Shown here piece after piece: positions 8,255-17,802 of a DNA stretch of 64,000 nt. The position numbers and the translations under genes were made by a program. Each line of letters starts with the position of its first letter. Position 1 is the stretch's first letter. The notes beneath the pieces are model-generated. The model saw nothing but the letters and a program-made list of their open reading frames with translations. It did not search any database and was not told where the DNA came from. The stretch lies in NCBI RefSeq assembly GCF_900101855.1, contig NZ_FMVC01000004.1, positions 310,001 to 374,000 of the forward strand, read 5' to 3'. Origin of the DNA: Flavobacterium anhuiense. Its GTDB lineage: Bacteria; Bacteroidota; Bacteroidia; Flavobacteriales; Flavobacteriaceae.

Positions 8255-11170
8255 TTATTTCAAACAACCTTTCAAAATGGTTACAGGATGCATCGCTTTT
8301 CTACTCGTCCCATCAAAAATCTGATGACGACAGCTGGTTCCCGCAGCTGCAATTTCGGTTGATGGTTCTGTTGCCCTAATTTTTGGAAACAAGGTATCTT
8401 CTCCCATCTTCATACTGATTTCATAATGCTCTTTTTCGTAACCAAATGAACCCGCCATTCCGCAACAGCCCGAATTGTAAATGGTCACGGTATTATTTTT
8501 TGGAACATTCAGCATCGCAAAAGAAGCTTCAACAGAGCTTAATGATTTTTGATGGCAATGCCCATGAATCTTTATATTTTTCTCTCTTTCAGAAAATTGT
8601 CCAGCATGAATTTTTCCCTTAGCAATTTCTTTTTTGAAAAATTCTTCAACCGTTAAAGTGTTTTGGGCTAATTTCTCAGCGCTTTCCTTATCCGAAGCCA
8701 ATCGGATGTATTCGTCTCTGAAAGTCAATATTGCCGAAGGTTCGATTCCGATTAAAGGCGTATTTTCAGAAACTATATTTTTGAATGTATTGACATTTTT
8801 ATTGGCTATTTCTTGCGCTTCTTCCAAAAAACCTTTGGAAATAAAAGCTCTGCCGCTTTCTTCGTGATCAACTACAATTACGTTATAACCTAATTTAGTC
8901 AGCAATTCGAAAGCATCAATTCCGACTGAGACATCATAATAATTGGTAAATTCATCACAGAAAAGATAAACGCTGCCGTTTTCAAAAGAATTATTTTCAT
9001 AAAGCTTTTTGTTCTTTTGATACCACTTTCTAAATGTCTTTGAAGCTAGTAATGGCACTTGTCTTTCAGGTGCAATTCCCATACGCTTTTTAACGAACGA
9101 AAGATTGGAAGCCCAGTTGGTCATAGATGGGGCAATACTTCCCAATTCATTCAATTTAGAATTGAACGCAAATATTTTATTTCGGAAAGAAAATCCGTTT
9201 GCTTTTTGATATTGATATAAAAATTCTGCTTTTAAAGTTGCTACATCAACATTGCTTGGGCATTCGCTCGCGCAGGCTTTACAGCTCACACACAACTCAA
9301 AAACCTTATATAATTCTTCGTGATCGAATTTGTTTTCTTTTTCTGAATTCGTCAAATATTCTCTTAAAGCGTTGGCACGTGCACGAGTTGTATCTTTTTC
9401 GTTTCTTGTTGCGCGATAACTTGGACATAAAGTTCCTCCGGCAGAAGGCATTTTTCTGCAATCGCCCGAACCATTGCATTTTTCTGCAGCACGTAAAACG
9501 CCTAAACTATCAGAGAAATCTTGAATGGTTTTTATCTCAGGTTCTACCCTTCCCGCCTCGAAACGAAGGTTTTCATCCATTTTAGACGCATTTACGATTT
9601 TCCCAACATTCAAAATAGTATCGGGATCAAATGCTTTTTTGATTCGTTTCAGCAGTTCGTAGTTTTTATCGCCAATCATAAACGGCAGGAACTCCCCTCG
9701 CAAAATTCCGTCGCCGTGTTCACCGCTCAATGAACCTCTATATTTTTTAACCAGATGCGCAACTTCAGTAGATAAATTTCTAAACTGGTGCAATCCTTCT
9801 TTTGTTTTCAAATTTATCTTCGGACGCAAATGCAGCTCTCCCGCTCCGGCATGTGCATAGTAAATGGCACTTTGTCCGTGTCTTTCCATCATGGCGGCAA
9901 AATCGGCAATATAATTTGGAAGATCACTCAATTCAACCGCTGTATCTTCAATAGAATCGGCTGCTTTGTCGTCTCCAACAATGCTTCCTAAAAGCCCAAG
10001 ACCTGCCTTTCTCACCTCGTTTACTTTATCAATATCTGCTCCATAGATTTTTGGCAAAGCGTATCCGAAACCATTAATTTGAAGATCATTAATCAAAGCA
10101 TCTGCTTGCAATTCGGCATCTTCCATACTAATGTGAGATCCAACTTCGAGCATAATAACTGCTTTTGGCTCACCCACAATAAAAAAACGGTTTTTAGCCT
10201 GTTCCCTATTGGTTTTGGTGCAGTCTAAAATCGTATCATCCATCATTTCGCAAGTGTACAAATGATGTTTCATTGCAGTCACTACAGCTTCTAAACTTTC
10301 TTGAATGGTATGAAAATGCGCGACAACCATAATATTGTTGGTTGGCGGTAAATCATCCACTTTTAAGGTAATTTCTGTTGTAAAAGCCAACGTTCCCTCA
10401 CTTCCGCAAAGCAGTTTTCCTAAATTGATGGTATCTTCTGTTCCTGAAAAAAGTTTCGATTTCAGCAAAACATCAATTGCGTAACCTGTATTTCGTCTGT
10501 GAATTTCTGGTTTTGGAAATTCTTTTAAGATTTCTTCCTGATTTTCCTTGTTCGAAAGTTCTTCGTAAATCGTTCTGTAAATTTTACTTTCTAAAGAATC
10601 TCCTTTAGTTTTTTCAATAAATTCTTCAGAAGTTAAATCCTTAAATACTGCTGTAGAGCCATCACTTAAAACGGCTTTTATTTCTACTATTTTATCTCTT
10701 GTAACACCGTATCGGATTGAAGTCGTTCCAGATGAATTGTTTCCGACCATTCCCCCAATCATACATCTATTGGTTGTTGATGTTGTTGGAGCAAAAAACA
10801 GTCCGTGTGGTTTTAGATATAAATTCAGTTCATCGCGAATTACTCCCGGCTGAACAGTTATGGTCTTCTTTTCAGAATCAAAAGAAACAATTTTAGTAAA
10901 GTGTTTTGAGACATCTACAATGATTCCGTTTCCAACAGTTTGGCCTGCTAAAGATGTTCCTGCCGTTCTTGGCGTTATCGAAATCTTATTTTTTGAGGCA
11001 AAACGAATAATGTTAATAATATCATTTTCTGATTTCGGAATGGCCACGGCAAGCGGCATAATTCTGTAAGCAGAGGCGTCTGTGGCGTATATTTTTTTAT
11101 GAAGATCATCATAAAAAAGGTTTCCTTCTAAGGAAGCTTCTAATTCTTGTAATTGGAGAGAATCGGACAT
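8255..11170 (-). CDS. FAD/4Fe-4S D-2-hydroxyacid (D-lactate type) dehydrogenase
   Basis: A 971-residue fusion with no signal peptide. The N-terminal FAD-binding type-4 domain (about 15-280; PRTAGTSLAGQTVGNGIIVD, GNNSSGTTSIRYG) is followed by an FAD-oxidase C domain (about 290-545; SGEHGDGILRGEF). Next comes a ferredoxin-like segment with two Cys clusters (CNGSGDCRKM...CP and CVSCKACASECPSNVD). A CCG-type cysteine domain at the C terminus has HGHCHQKSL and CCGMAGSFGYE. This is the YdiJ/Dld-II architecture, whose members oxidise D-lactate or D-2-hydroxyglutarate and pass electrons to the respiratory chain. MurQ in this locus produces D-lactate, so D-lactate is the inferred substrate. It heads the left arm and its upstream region shares a promoter-proximal box with the susC promoter. 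Confidence 0.88.
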   Translation of the reverse strand: MSDSLQLQELEASLEGNLFYDDLHKKIYATDASAYRIMPLAVAIPKSENDIINIIRFASKNKISITPRTAGTSLAGQTVGNGIIVDVSKHFTKIVSFDSEKKTITVQPGVIRDELNLYLKPHGLFFAPTTSTTNRCMIGGMVGNNSSGTTSIRYGVTRDKIVEIKAVLSDGSTAVFKDLTSEEFIEKTKGDSLESKIYRTIYEELSNKENQEEILKEFPKPEIHRRNTGYAIDVLLKSKLFSGTEDTINLGKLLCGSEGTLAFTTEITLKVDDLPPTNNIMVVAHFHTIQESLEAVVTAMKHHLYTCEMMDDTILDCTKTNREQAKNRFFIVGEPKAVIMLEVGSHISMEDAELQADALINDLQINGFGYALPKIYGADIDKVNEVRKAGLGLLGSIVGDDKAADSIEDTAVELSDLPNYIADFAAMMERHGQSAIYYAHAGAGELHLRPKINLKTKEGLHQFRNLSTEVAHLVKKYRGSLSGEHGDGILRGEFLPFMIGDKNYELLKRIKKAFDPDTILNVGKIVNASKMDENLRFEAGRVEPEIKTIQDFSDSLGVLRAAEKCNGSGDCRKMPSAGGTLCPSYRATRNEKDTTRARANALREYLTNSEKENKFDHEELYKVFELCVSCKACASECPSNVDVATLKAEFLYQYQKANGFSFRNKIFAFNSKLNELGSIAPSMTNWASNLSFVKKRMGIAPERQVPLLASKTFRKWYQKNKKLYENNSFENGSVYLFCDEFTNYYDVSVGIDAFELLTKLGYNVIVVDHEESGRAFISKGFLEEAQEIANKNVNTFKNIVSENTPLIGIEPSAILTFRDEYIRLASDKESAEKLAQNTLTVEEFFKKEIAKGKIHAGQFSEREKNIKIHGHCHQKSLSSVEASFAMLNVPKNNTVTIYNSGCCGMAGSFGYEKEHYEISMKMGEDTLFPKIRATEPSTEIAAAGTSCRHQIFDGTSRKAMHPVTILKGCLK

Positions 11171-11390
11171 TTAATTGGTTCTGTTGCTTTTTGGTTCTTT
11201 AATACATGTTTTATTTCTGCATTTGGCTAAAAGCTATCCGCAAAAACAAAACATTCTAAATTTTATTAGAATTGAATATTTATTAAAGTTCCTATTTGGA
11301 AACTTGAACTTCATTAAATGCATTAGAAAAATGGCAAGTAAACGAAGAGTGATTTTTATAAATATATCTGACTAATAAAATTAGTTTTAA

Positions 11391-11420
11391 CAAATATAGA
11401 TACAAAAAGCATACAAATAC
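11391..11420 (-). promoter_or_regulatory. Candidate promoter and operator of the left arm
   Basis: Read on the minus strand, GTATTTGTATGC (11420-11409) is followed after 10 nt by TATATTTG (11398-11391), a match to the Bacteroidota -7 consensus TAnnTTTG. The susC promoter has the same box (11 of 12 bases) at exactly the same 10-nt distance from TATATTTG. The embedded TTTG could be the -33 element, though 15 nt is shorter than usual. It would leave a 5' leader of about 215 nt before the dehydrogenase start, so a second start point nearer the gene is possible. Bases 11171-11390 hold no gene that I can support. Confidence 0.6.
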
Positions 11421-11421
11421 A

Positions 11422-11439
11422 TTATTTTGCGTTTTTTAA
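11422..11439 (+). promoter_or_regulatory. 18-mer shared with the susC upstream region
   Basis: TTATTTTGCGTTTTTTAA occurs here and again at 12387-12404. It lies immediately upstream of the left-arm promoter box and is oriented opposite to it, whereas the second copy reads with susC. A TGCGTTTT/AAAACGCA core recurs at about 11466-11472. It is a candidate site for the DeoR regulator encoded between the two copies. Confidence 0.55.
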
Positions 11440-11497
11440 CACAATAAAATTAAAATACCGCAACAAAACGCAGAAAATATATTGCAAAAGTTTAAAA

Positions 11498-12247
11498 TTA
11501 CAAGATAAAGACTCCCGATTTTCTATATTCATCCAGCCTTTCATCTTCTGGATCTAATTCTGTCACAATAGTATCCAACTGCGTAAGATCACATACGCCG
11601 TGAGGCATTTTGGTATTTAACTTATTTGAAGCAAACATCGACACCACCCTATCAGAAGCTTCTATCATAGCTTTTTTAACAATAGATATTTCATAACCTA
11701 CTTCTGTAAGTCCCTGTTTGATATTAATACTGCTGGCGCCAATGAAACAAATATCGGCTTTAATTTTAGATACTACCTGAATCACATCCATACCTATTGT
11801 CACCATTGCGTTTTTTTGCATTTTTCCGCCAATAAAAATCAAATCTATATTAGGGTGTTGAGACAGCTGCATAGCGATCGGTAAACTATAAGTATATATG
11901 GTAGCTTTTAAATCGGCTGGGATTAACTTTGCAAAAACCAGATTGGTACTTCCTCCACTCATTATAATAACCTGATCGTCATGAAGAAGAGATAATGCTT
12001 TTGTTACAATCTTCTTTTTTTGTTCTTCTGCAACAATAGCAATATCAAATACATTATCAGACTTTTCTTTTACCTGAACAGCACCTCCATATACTTTCTC
12101 TAACAGCTTTTTGCTATCCAATTCGTTCAAATCTCTTCTAATTGTATCTTCTGACAAATCGAGAGCCAAAGCTAAATCTGTTGTAACAACTTTTTGGTCT
12201 TCAATAAGTTTAGTCATTATATATTTATGTCTTTCGGCTTTCAGCAT
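11498..12247 (-). CDS. DeoR-family transcriptional regulator
   Basis: A 249-residue sugar-responsive regulator. The N-terminal winged helix (about 1-60; MLKAERHKYIMTK, LSEDTIRRDLNEL) is followed by the DeoR C-terminal sensor domain (about 70-235), an ISOCOT-type fold that binds phosphorylated sugars (MSGGSTNLVFAKL, FIGGKMQKNAMVTIG, CFIGASSI). I chose the internal start at 12247 because it gives the family's usual length and N terminus, and because a TATATTTG -7 box lies just upstream at 12274-12281. The longer frame from 12331 would add an implausible hydrophobic extension. It sits between the two arms of the peptidoglycan-sugar locus and is the obvious candidate regulator of both. GlcNAc-6-P or MurNAc-6-P is a plausible effector (inference). 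Confidence 0.88.
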   Translation of the reverse strand: MLKAERHKYIMTKLIEDQKVVTTDLALALDLSEDTIRRDLNELDSKKLLEKVYGGAVQVKEKSDNVFDIAIVAEEQKKKIVTKALSLLHDDQVIIMSGGSTNLVFAKLIPADLKATIYTYSLPIAMQLSQHPNIDLIFIGGKMQKNAMVTIGMDVIQVVSKIKADICFIGASSINIKQGLTEVGYEISIVKKAMIEASDRVVSMFASNKLNTKMPHGVCDLTQLDTIVTELDPEDERLDEYRKSGVFIL

Positions 12248-12273
12248 GTTTTTATAAAAGTTAAAATTCATCA

Positions 12274-12281
12274 CAAATATA
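12274..12281 (-). promoter_or_regulatory. Candidate -7 box of the deoR-family gene
   Basis: TATATTTG on the minus strand matches TAnnTTTG and sits 26 nt upstream of the ATG at 12247. No well-spaced -33 TTG is obvious. Confidence 0.4.
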
Positions 12282-12386
12282 TCAAATATTTTATTCGATA
12301 TTAGAAAAAGCCACAAAAACTGCAAAATCATGCATTAGTAGGATTTTAAAAACAAATTCAATTCTGATTTTTTATTTAAAAATGCG

Positions 12387-12404
12387 TTATTTTGCGTTTT
12401 TTAA
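12387..12404 (+). promoter_or_regulatory. 18-mer repeat upstream of susC (candidate operator)
   Basis: TTATTTTGCGTTTTTTAA is identical to the copy at 11422-11439 and is preceded here by a further TGCG (12383-12386), giving a tandem TGCGTTATTTTGCGTTTTTT. It lies about 30 nt upstream of the susC promoter box, as expected of a DeoR-family operator. Confidence 0.55.
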
Positions 12405-12434
12405 ATTATTTTTAGAAAAAAAACACATAAAAAT

Positions 12435-12464
12435 GCATTTGTATGCAATAAATAGATATATTTG
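12435..12464 (+). promoter_or_regulatory. susC promoter and associated palindromic box
   Basis: GCATTTGTATGC (12435-12446) is followed after 10 nt by TATATTTG (12457-12464), a TAnnTTTG-type -7 box. The susC ATG is at 12497, leaving a leader of roughly 25 nt. The box and spacing are the same as in the left-arm promoter at 11391-11420. Confidence 0.65.
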
Positions 12465-12496
12465 CTCAACAACAACCATAAAAAACCAGATTAATC

Positions 12497-15400
12497 ATGA
12501 AAAAATTACTCTTTATTACAGTGTTGGTTTTGTGCATTCAAACAGCATTTGGACAAGCAAAAACAGTTACTGGAACAGTAAAAAACAAAGCAGATGGATT
12601 TCCGATACCTGGAGTCAGTGTTATGATTCAAGGGACTTCCAACGGAACTACAACTGATTTTGATGGAAATTTCAGCATAAGCGTCGCGTCAGGACGAAGC
12701 CTTAGCTTTAGCTACATGGGCTTTGAAACGCAAGTAGTGAAAGTTGAAGGGCAACAAAAACTTAGTATTTCACTTGCGGCGACTGCTGCAAAATTGGATG
12801 AAGTAGTTGTCGTGGGATTCGCTTCTCAGAAAAAAGCAAATCTTACTGGCGCAGTTGCTAAAGTAGATGTAAAGAAAGCTTTAGGAAGTATTCCTATTAC
12901 AGATATTACAAAAGGTCTTCAAGGAACTACTCCTGGACTTAACATTACTTACAATTCAGGAAACATAAGCAAAGGATCAAAAGTTAATATTCGTGGAGCC
13001 GGAACTATTGTTAATGGCGAAGTTTCAGGATCCCCGCTTATTTTGGTAGATGGTGTTCCAGGAGATTTATCATTATTAAATGCAGAAGATGTAGAATCGA
13101 TGTCTGTACTTAAAGACGCCGCTTCTGCTTCTATTTATGGTGCACGTGCTGCATTTGGAGTTATATTAGTTACTACTAAAAGCGGTAAAAATGCAAAAGG
13201 CAAAGTACGATTTGCTTATAGCGTAAATACTGGTATTAGCAACCCAATTTCGTTGATTCAATTTAATGATCCTACAGTAGAGCTACCTGCAATGATCGAG
13301 GCACAAGCTAGAGCGGGTAACGCCAATCCAGAGTCTTTTGGTATGAACTACAAGACATTATTGCCGGGTATTATTAACTGGAAGGAAAAATATGCCGCGA
13401 CAAGAAATCCTAATGATAAAAACATGATTTTAGGAGAGGATTTTGACGTGATTGGCGGCAGAGAATATTTTTATAGAATCTGGAATCCGCATGATGAAAT
13501 GCTAAAAAAGAATTCTATACAAACGCTTCATAATTTATCAGCTCAAGGTTCTTTGGGAGAAAAAAGCTCATTTATTGTTTCGTTAGGTCTTGCTAATCAA
13601 GATGGTGTAATGAAAATCAATACCGAAACCAATAAAAGATTCAGTCTTAATATGGGTATGACTACTCAATTAACAAACTGGCTTACTGGAGATTTTAAAG
13701 TATTAGGAACTTTCCAAGAATATGATTCACCTTTTAACTACTATAACAATGGTGTAGATACTGCTGGTAATGGTTATTTTGGATACTACATGCGTTGGGG
13801 ATCTTATTTCCCATACGGGACTTACAATGGGACTTACTTCAGACATGCTCCAGGTTACATGGCAAATGCATCTCAAAACGAGAATAAGTCAAATGATATG
13901 AGGATAAGCGGAAAACTTACTGCTCAAATTACAAAAGACTTTAATCTTATTGGAGAATATAGTATCAATACTAATTTTTCAAGCCTTAAAATGAATGGTG
14001 GTCAAGTGCCACTTTGGGATTGGTGGACAAGTGCTGCTGACTTAGTTGCGGGCAAACCGACATCTATGGAAACTGCAAACGATTTTGTTGCACAAGCCAA
14101 AACATCTTACACTAGAAATGTAGCCAATATTTATGCAAATTATACTAAAACATTAGGTGAAAACCATAACTTTAAAGTATTAGGAGGTTTAAACACTGAG
14201 TGGTACGATCAAGAAAGAACCTATGCTCGTAGAAATACACTTTTAGACAAAAGCAAACCAGAATTTAATTTAGCTATTGGTGACCAATTTACTGCACCTC
14301 TTGTGGCTAATGATATCTTAAATCCAGGTTTATCAAGATATGCTATTGCTGGATTCTTTGCACGTGTCAATTATGACTACAAAGGAAAATATCTTTTGGA
14401 AGTAAACGGGCGTTATGACGGTTCATCAAAATTCCCTACAGATGAGCAATGGGGATTCTTCCCTTCTGCTTCTGTTGGATACAGAATTTCGGAAGAAGCT
14501 TTCATGGAAGGCACAAGAAGCTGGTTAAATGATTTGAAAATTAGAGGATCTGTTGGTTCAATTGGAAATCAGAATATTGCTAACAATGCCTTTTTACCTG
14601 TTATGACTAATGTTACTACTAATCCTAACCCTTATTGGATAGGAAGCGGTACAACCATTCCTCCTACTGTGAATCAGCCAACAAATGTTGATCCTAATTT
14701 AACTTGGGAAAAAGTAACTACTCAGGATATTGGTATCGATATTCGTATCTTTAATATGCTTGGATTAACTTTTGACTATTATCAAAGAGATACCAAAGGA
14801 ATGTTGGCTCCAGGTAAAACACTTCCAGGCTCATTTGGTCAGGCTGCTGCCAATACAAACTCAGGAAATTTAAGAACAAAAGGTTGGGAGCTTGCTCTTA
14901 ACTTTAACAAACAAATAAACCAAAACGTTAGTGTTTATGCAGATCTTACCCTTTCAGACAATACTACTGAAGTAACAGAATGGAATAACTCTGCTAAACT
15001 GATCTCAACTTCATCTTTTTACGCAGGTCAAAAACTTGGGGAAATTTGGGGATTAGAAACAGACCGTTTGATTCAAACTACAGATCAAATTGATGCAACC
15101 GGATTAATCGTAAATGGTGTTGATTATAAAAATATTAGAACAGGTGCTTTTAAATTCGGCGCTGGAGATGTAATGTATAAAGATCTAGATGGTGATGGTG
15201 TAATCTCAAGAGGAGATGGAACAGCTCTTAAACCGGGAGATTTAAAAGTTATTGGTAATACAACTCCTCGTTACCAATATGGAATTCGTTTAGGAAGTGC
15301 TTTATACGGATTTGACATTGATGCTTTCTTTCAAGGAGTTGGTAAACGTGAATACTGGGCGACTTCTGATTTAGTATTGCCATTCTACAATAGAACAGAT

Positions 15401-15781
15401 GCTATGTATGTAAACCAGAATGATTACTGGACACCAGAAAACACAGATGCTTATTTCCCTAATCCGTACCCTAACCATGCTGGAAATGCTTTTGGAACTT
15501 ATGCACCTGGATCTAACAACTTTGTGGCACAGTCACGTTATTTATTAGACATGTCTTATTTACGCTTAAAGTCTGTAACGATTGGATACACTTTTCCTAA
15601 AAGCATTACCGAAAAAATCGGAATCGATAAAATTAGACCGTACGTTTCTGGCTTAAACTTAGCGACTTGGAAAAGCAGTAAATTGCCAGTAGATCCTGAG
15701 ATTAATGAAACAGAAGCTGCATGGGGAAGAACTTTCCCTTATTCTAAAACGATATCATTTGGTATTCAACTTGCTTTCTAA
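12497..15781 (+). CDS. SusC/RagA-family TonB-dependent outer-membrane transporter
   Basis: A 1094-residue TonB-dependent porin that partners SusD to import oligomers across the outer membrane. It has a signal peptide (1-19), a carboxypeptidase-D-like regulatory domain (about 23-100; VTGTVKNKADGFPIPGVSV, TDFDGNFSI), a TonB box-like LDEVVVVGFA, a plug domain (about 110-235; VDGVPGDLSLLNAEDVESMS, SIYGARAAFGVILV) and a long barrel ending in F (GIQLAF). No STN domain is present, so it is not of the anti-sigma-signalling type. It is followed by susD after 33 bp. The locus suggests muropeptides or GlcNAc-MurNAc oligosaccharides as cargo, which is inference from the neighbours. Confidence 0.95.
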   Translation: MKKLLFITVLVLCIQTAFGQAKTVTGTVKNKADGFPIPGVSVMIQGTSNGTTTDFDGNFSISVASGRSLSFSYMGFETQVVKVEGQQKLSISLAATAAKLDEVVVVGFASQKKANLTGAVAKVDVKKALGSIPITDITKGLQGTTPGLNITYNSGNISKGSKVNIRGAGTIVNGEVSGSPLILVDGVPGDLSLLNAEDVESMSVLKDAASASIYGARAAFGVILVTTKSGKNAKGKVRFAYSVNTGISNPISLIQFNDPTVELPAMIEAQARAGNANPESFGMNYKTLLPGIINWKEKYAATRNPNDKNMILGEDFDVIGGREYFYRIWNPHDEMLKKNSIQTLHNLSAQGSLGEKSSFIVSLGLANQDGVMKINTETNKRFSLNMGMTTQLTNWLTGDFKVLGTFQEYDSPFNYYNNGVDTAGNGYFGYYMRWGSYFPYGTYNGTYFRHAPGYMANASQNENKSNDMRISGKLTAQITKDFNLIGEYSINTNFSSLKMNGGQVPLWDWWTSAADLVAGKPTSMETANDFVAQAKTSYTRNVANIYANYTKTLGENHNFKVLGGLNTEWYDQERTYARRNTLLDKSKPEFNLAIGDQFTAPLVANDILNPGLSRYAIAGFFARVNYDYKGKYLLEVNGRYDGSSKFPTDEQWGFFPSASVGYRISEEAFMEGTRSWLNDLKIRGSVGSIGNQNIANNAFLPVMTNVTTNPNPYWIGSGTTIPPTVNQPTNVDPNLTWEKVTTQDIGIDIRIFNMLGLTFDYYQRDTKGMLAPGKTLPGSFGQAAANTNSGNLRTKGWELALNFNKQINQNVSVYADLTLSDNTTEVTEWNNSAKLISTSSFYAGQKLGEIWGLETDRLIQTTDQIDATGLIVNGVDYKNIRTGAFKFGAGDVMYKDLDGDGVISRGDGTALKPGDLKVIGNTTPRYQYGIRLGSALYGFDIDAFFQGVGKREYWATSDLVLPFYNRTDAMYVNQNDYWTPENTDAYFPNPYPNHAGNAFGTYAPGSNNFVAQSRYLLDMSYLRLKSVTIGYTFPKSITEKIGIDKIRPYVSGLNLATWKSSKLPVDPEINETEAAWGRTFPYSKTISFGIQLAF

Positions 15782-15814
15782 AAAAAGTATTTAAAAATTA
15801 AAAAATTAATCAAA

Positions 15815-17548
15815 ATGAGAAAATATATAACAAACTCTAGGATAAAACTAACAGTTGCCTTGTTTGCTATTGCAAGTGTAACGGTTAGCTGTTCAGATTT
15901 CTTGGACACACCACCTGAAGATGTTTTTACAGATGACAATTTTTGGACTTCAGAAAATAATGTAAAAACATTCTCTTGGTTGAACTACAATACCTTCAAC
16001 GGTTATGGAAATAATGCAGGTACTACAGCTGACTTCTACTTCCATTCAGGAACAGGATTAATAGATGACAACCTAGCCAATAACGTTTTTACAAACTTTC
16101 CAACGGCCCCAAATGCAACTAATGCAAACTGGAACGAATACTACACTTTGGTTCGTCGTTGCAATCTTATGCTTGCAAGAGTACCTAATGTGCCAATGGA
16201 TCAGACAAAGAAAAACCACTATATAGGTGTTGCCAAGTTTTTTAGAGCTCATACTTATTTTCGTTTAGCACAGCAGTTTGGCGATGTGCCTTATACAGAC
16301 CAATATTTGGCTCAAAGTGATGTTAACGTATACAAACCAGCTTTATCAAGAGCAGAAGTTATTGACAATGTAATTAAAGATTTGGAAGAAGCAATTCCAA
16401 TGCTACTAAATGTTGACGATAATAATGTTACAGTAAATAAATATACTGCTTATGCATTATTAAGCCGTGTATGCTTAACAGAAGGTACGTACAGAAAATA
16501 CAATTTAGGACAGAATGGAAGCACTTATCTTCAAAAAGCAAAAGATGCTGCATTGGCTGTAATGAACAACAATTCTTACAAATTAAATGCTGATTGGAAA
16601 TCACTTTACAATTCTGTTGAATTATTAGGAAATACTGAAGTAATCTTAACAAAAAGATACATAAAAGGTGTTTTAGGAAATGGAATACAAGCCTACACTA
16701 ATACATCCACTGTTCAAAACGGATTGACAAAATTTGCCGCACAAAGTTATGTAACTACTAATGGACTACCTATTAAGCAAGCTGGCAATACTCAATATTT
16801 AGGCGATAACACTATTGCAAATACCTTTGCCAACAGAGACCCTCGATTTGCCAAAGCATTTAGCAATGTAGATTATGCTTATTCTGATAAACCTTATACT
16901 GGTCTGACATCTATTACTGGTTATGTGTTTCAGTTATATAACAATCCTGCTACAACAGGTACAGAGGTTACCACAATTGGCCAAAATCAAATTGACGCAC
17001 CAGTTTTCACATTAAGTGAAGTGTATTTAAACTATGCTGAAGCATGTGCAGAATTAGGAACTATCACTACTGCAGATCTTAATTTATCTATTAATAAAGT
17101 TCGCACACGTGCTGGAATTGCAACTTTGACTACAGATGGCGTAAATGCATCTGCTAATGGCGTACAGATAGATGATCCGCAAAGAACAGCAGCATTAGAA
17201 CAAATTTCAGGAATTGTTAATCCAATTATATGGGAGATTCGTCGCGAGCGCAGAATCGAGTTTATGAGCTGGACTACCATGAGAAAAGAAGATTTAATGC
17301 GTTGGAAAAAAGGAGATTACTTAGACACAAATGCTAATCCTGATGTTGCTTTAGGAGCTAAAATAGTAACTCTAATAGGAACTAATTCTAAAACAAAAGT
17401 AAACGCAGAAGGATATGTAATTCCTTATGCTGCTGGTGTTGCAAGAACATTTGTTTCGCCAAAGAATTACTTAAGCGCTATACCAACAAATGATATCAAT
17501 TTATACGCTGCAGAAGGTGTAGAATTGAAACAAAATCCAGGCTGGTAA
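15815..17548 (+). CDS. SusD/RagB-family surface glycan-binding lipoprotein
   Basis: A 577-residue surface lipoprotein that caps the SusC barrel. The signal peptide ends in a lipobox with Cys26 (VTVSCSDFLDTPPED). The TPR-rich SusD fold is recognisable from FFRAHTYFRLAQQFGDVPY, from YTAYALLSRVCLTEGTY, and from the C-terminal EVYLNYAEACAELG and WEIRRERRIEFMSW blocks. Two Thr/Asn-rich inserts make it slightly longer than many homologues. It is encoded 33 bp after susC. A strong hairpin follows it, so the downstream genes may be read from reduced read-through or from their own promoter. Confidence 0.94.
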   Translation: MRKYITNSRIKLTVALFAIASVTVSCSDFLDTPPEDVFTDDNFWTSENNVKTFSWLNYNTFNGYGNNAGTTADFYFHSGTGLIDDNLANNVFTNFPTAPNATNANWNEYYTLVRRCNLMLARVPNVPMDQTKKNHYIGVAKFFRAHTYFRLAQQFGDVPYTDQYLAQSDVNVYKPALSRAEVIDNVIKDLEEAIPMLLNVDDNNVTVNKYTAYALLSRVCLTEGTYRKYNLGQNGSTYLQKAKDAALAVMNNNSYKLNADWKSLYNSVELLGNTEVILTKRYIKGVLGNGIQAYTNTSTVQNGLTKFAAQSYVTTNGLPIKQAGNTQYLGDNTIANTFANRDPRFAKAFSNVDYAYSDKPYTGLTSITGYVFQLYNNPATTGTEVTTIGQNQIDAPVFTLSEVYLNYAEACAELGTITTADLNLSINKVRTRAGIATLTTDGVNASANGVQIDDPQRTAALEQISGIVNPIIWEIRRERRIEFMSWTTMRKEDLMRWKKGDYLDTNANPDVALGAKIVTLIGTNSKTKVNAEGYVIPYAAGVARTFVSPKNYLSAIPTNDINLYAAEGVELKQNPGW

Positions 17549-17582
17549 TATAGTAAACTCAATAATTGCCTCCATATAATAC

Positions 17583-17615
17583 ACTGCCTCTGAAATGAGA
17601 AATTTTAGAGGCAGT
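17583..17615 (+). terminator. Hairpin terminator after susD
   Basis: ACTGCCTCT (17583-17591) pairs with AGAGGCAGT (17607-17615), and ATTTT follows. It is probably a rho-independent terminator or attenuator that lowers expression of namZ relative to susCD. The remaining bases up to 17802 are AT-rich with no gene and no clear TAnnTTTG box. Confidence 0.7.
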
Positions 17616-17802
17616 ATTTTAAAATACTCTTTTTAAACACGTTGTGACCAATAAAAAAGCCAAATAAAAATTTACACCTGATTCATACAGGTTATTCTTG
17701 TTAGTTTTTAGATTCCCCAAATCTTCCTAAAACATTCATATACTCCGATAAAATATTAATTTTATTAGTCCAATTCGTCTTTAACTAATAACTGTATTTA
17801 AA

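Noticed and set aside
12248..12331. Longer N terminus of the DeoR protein from 12331
   Set aside because: It would add a hydrophobic stretch unlike the family and would place the likely -7 box (12274-12281) inside the coding region.
12382..12657. Open frame overlapping the susC start
   Set aside because: It runs through the susC promoter and into susC in another frame, with no family resemblance; it is a shadow.
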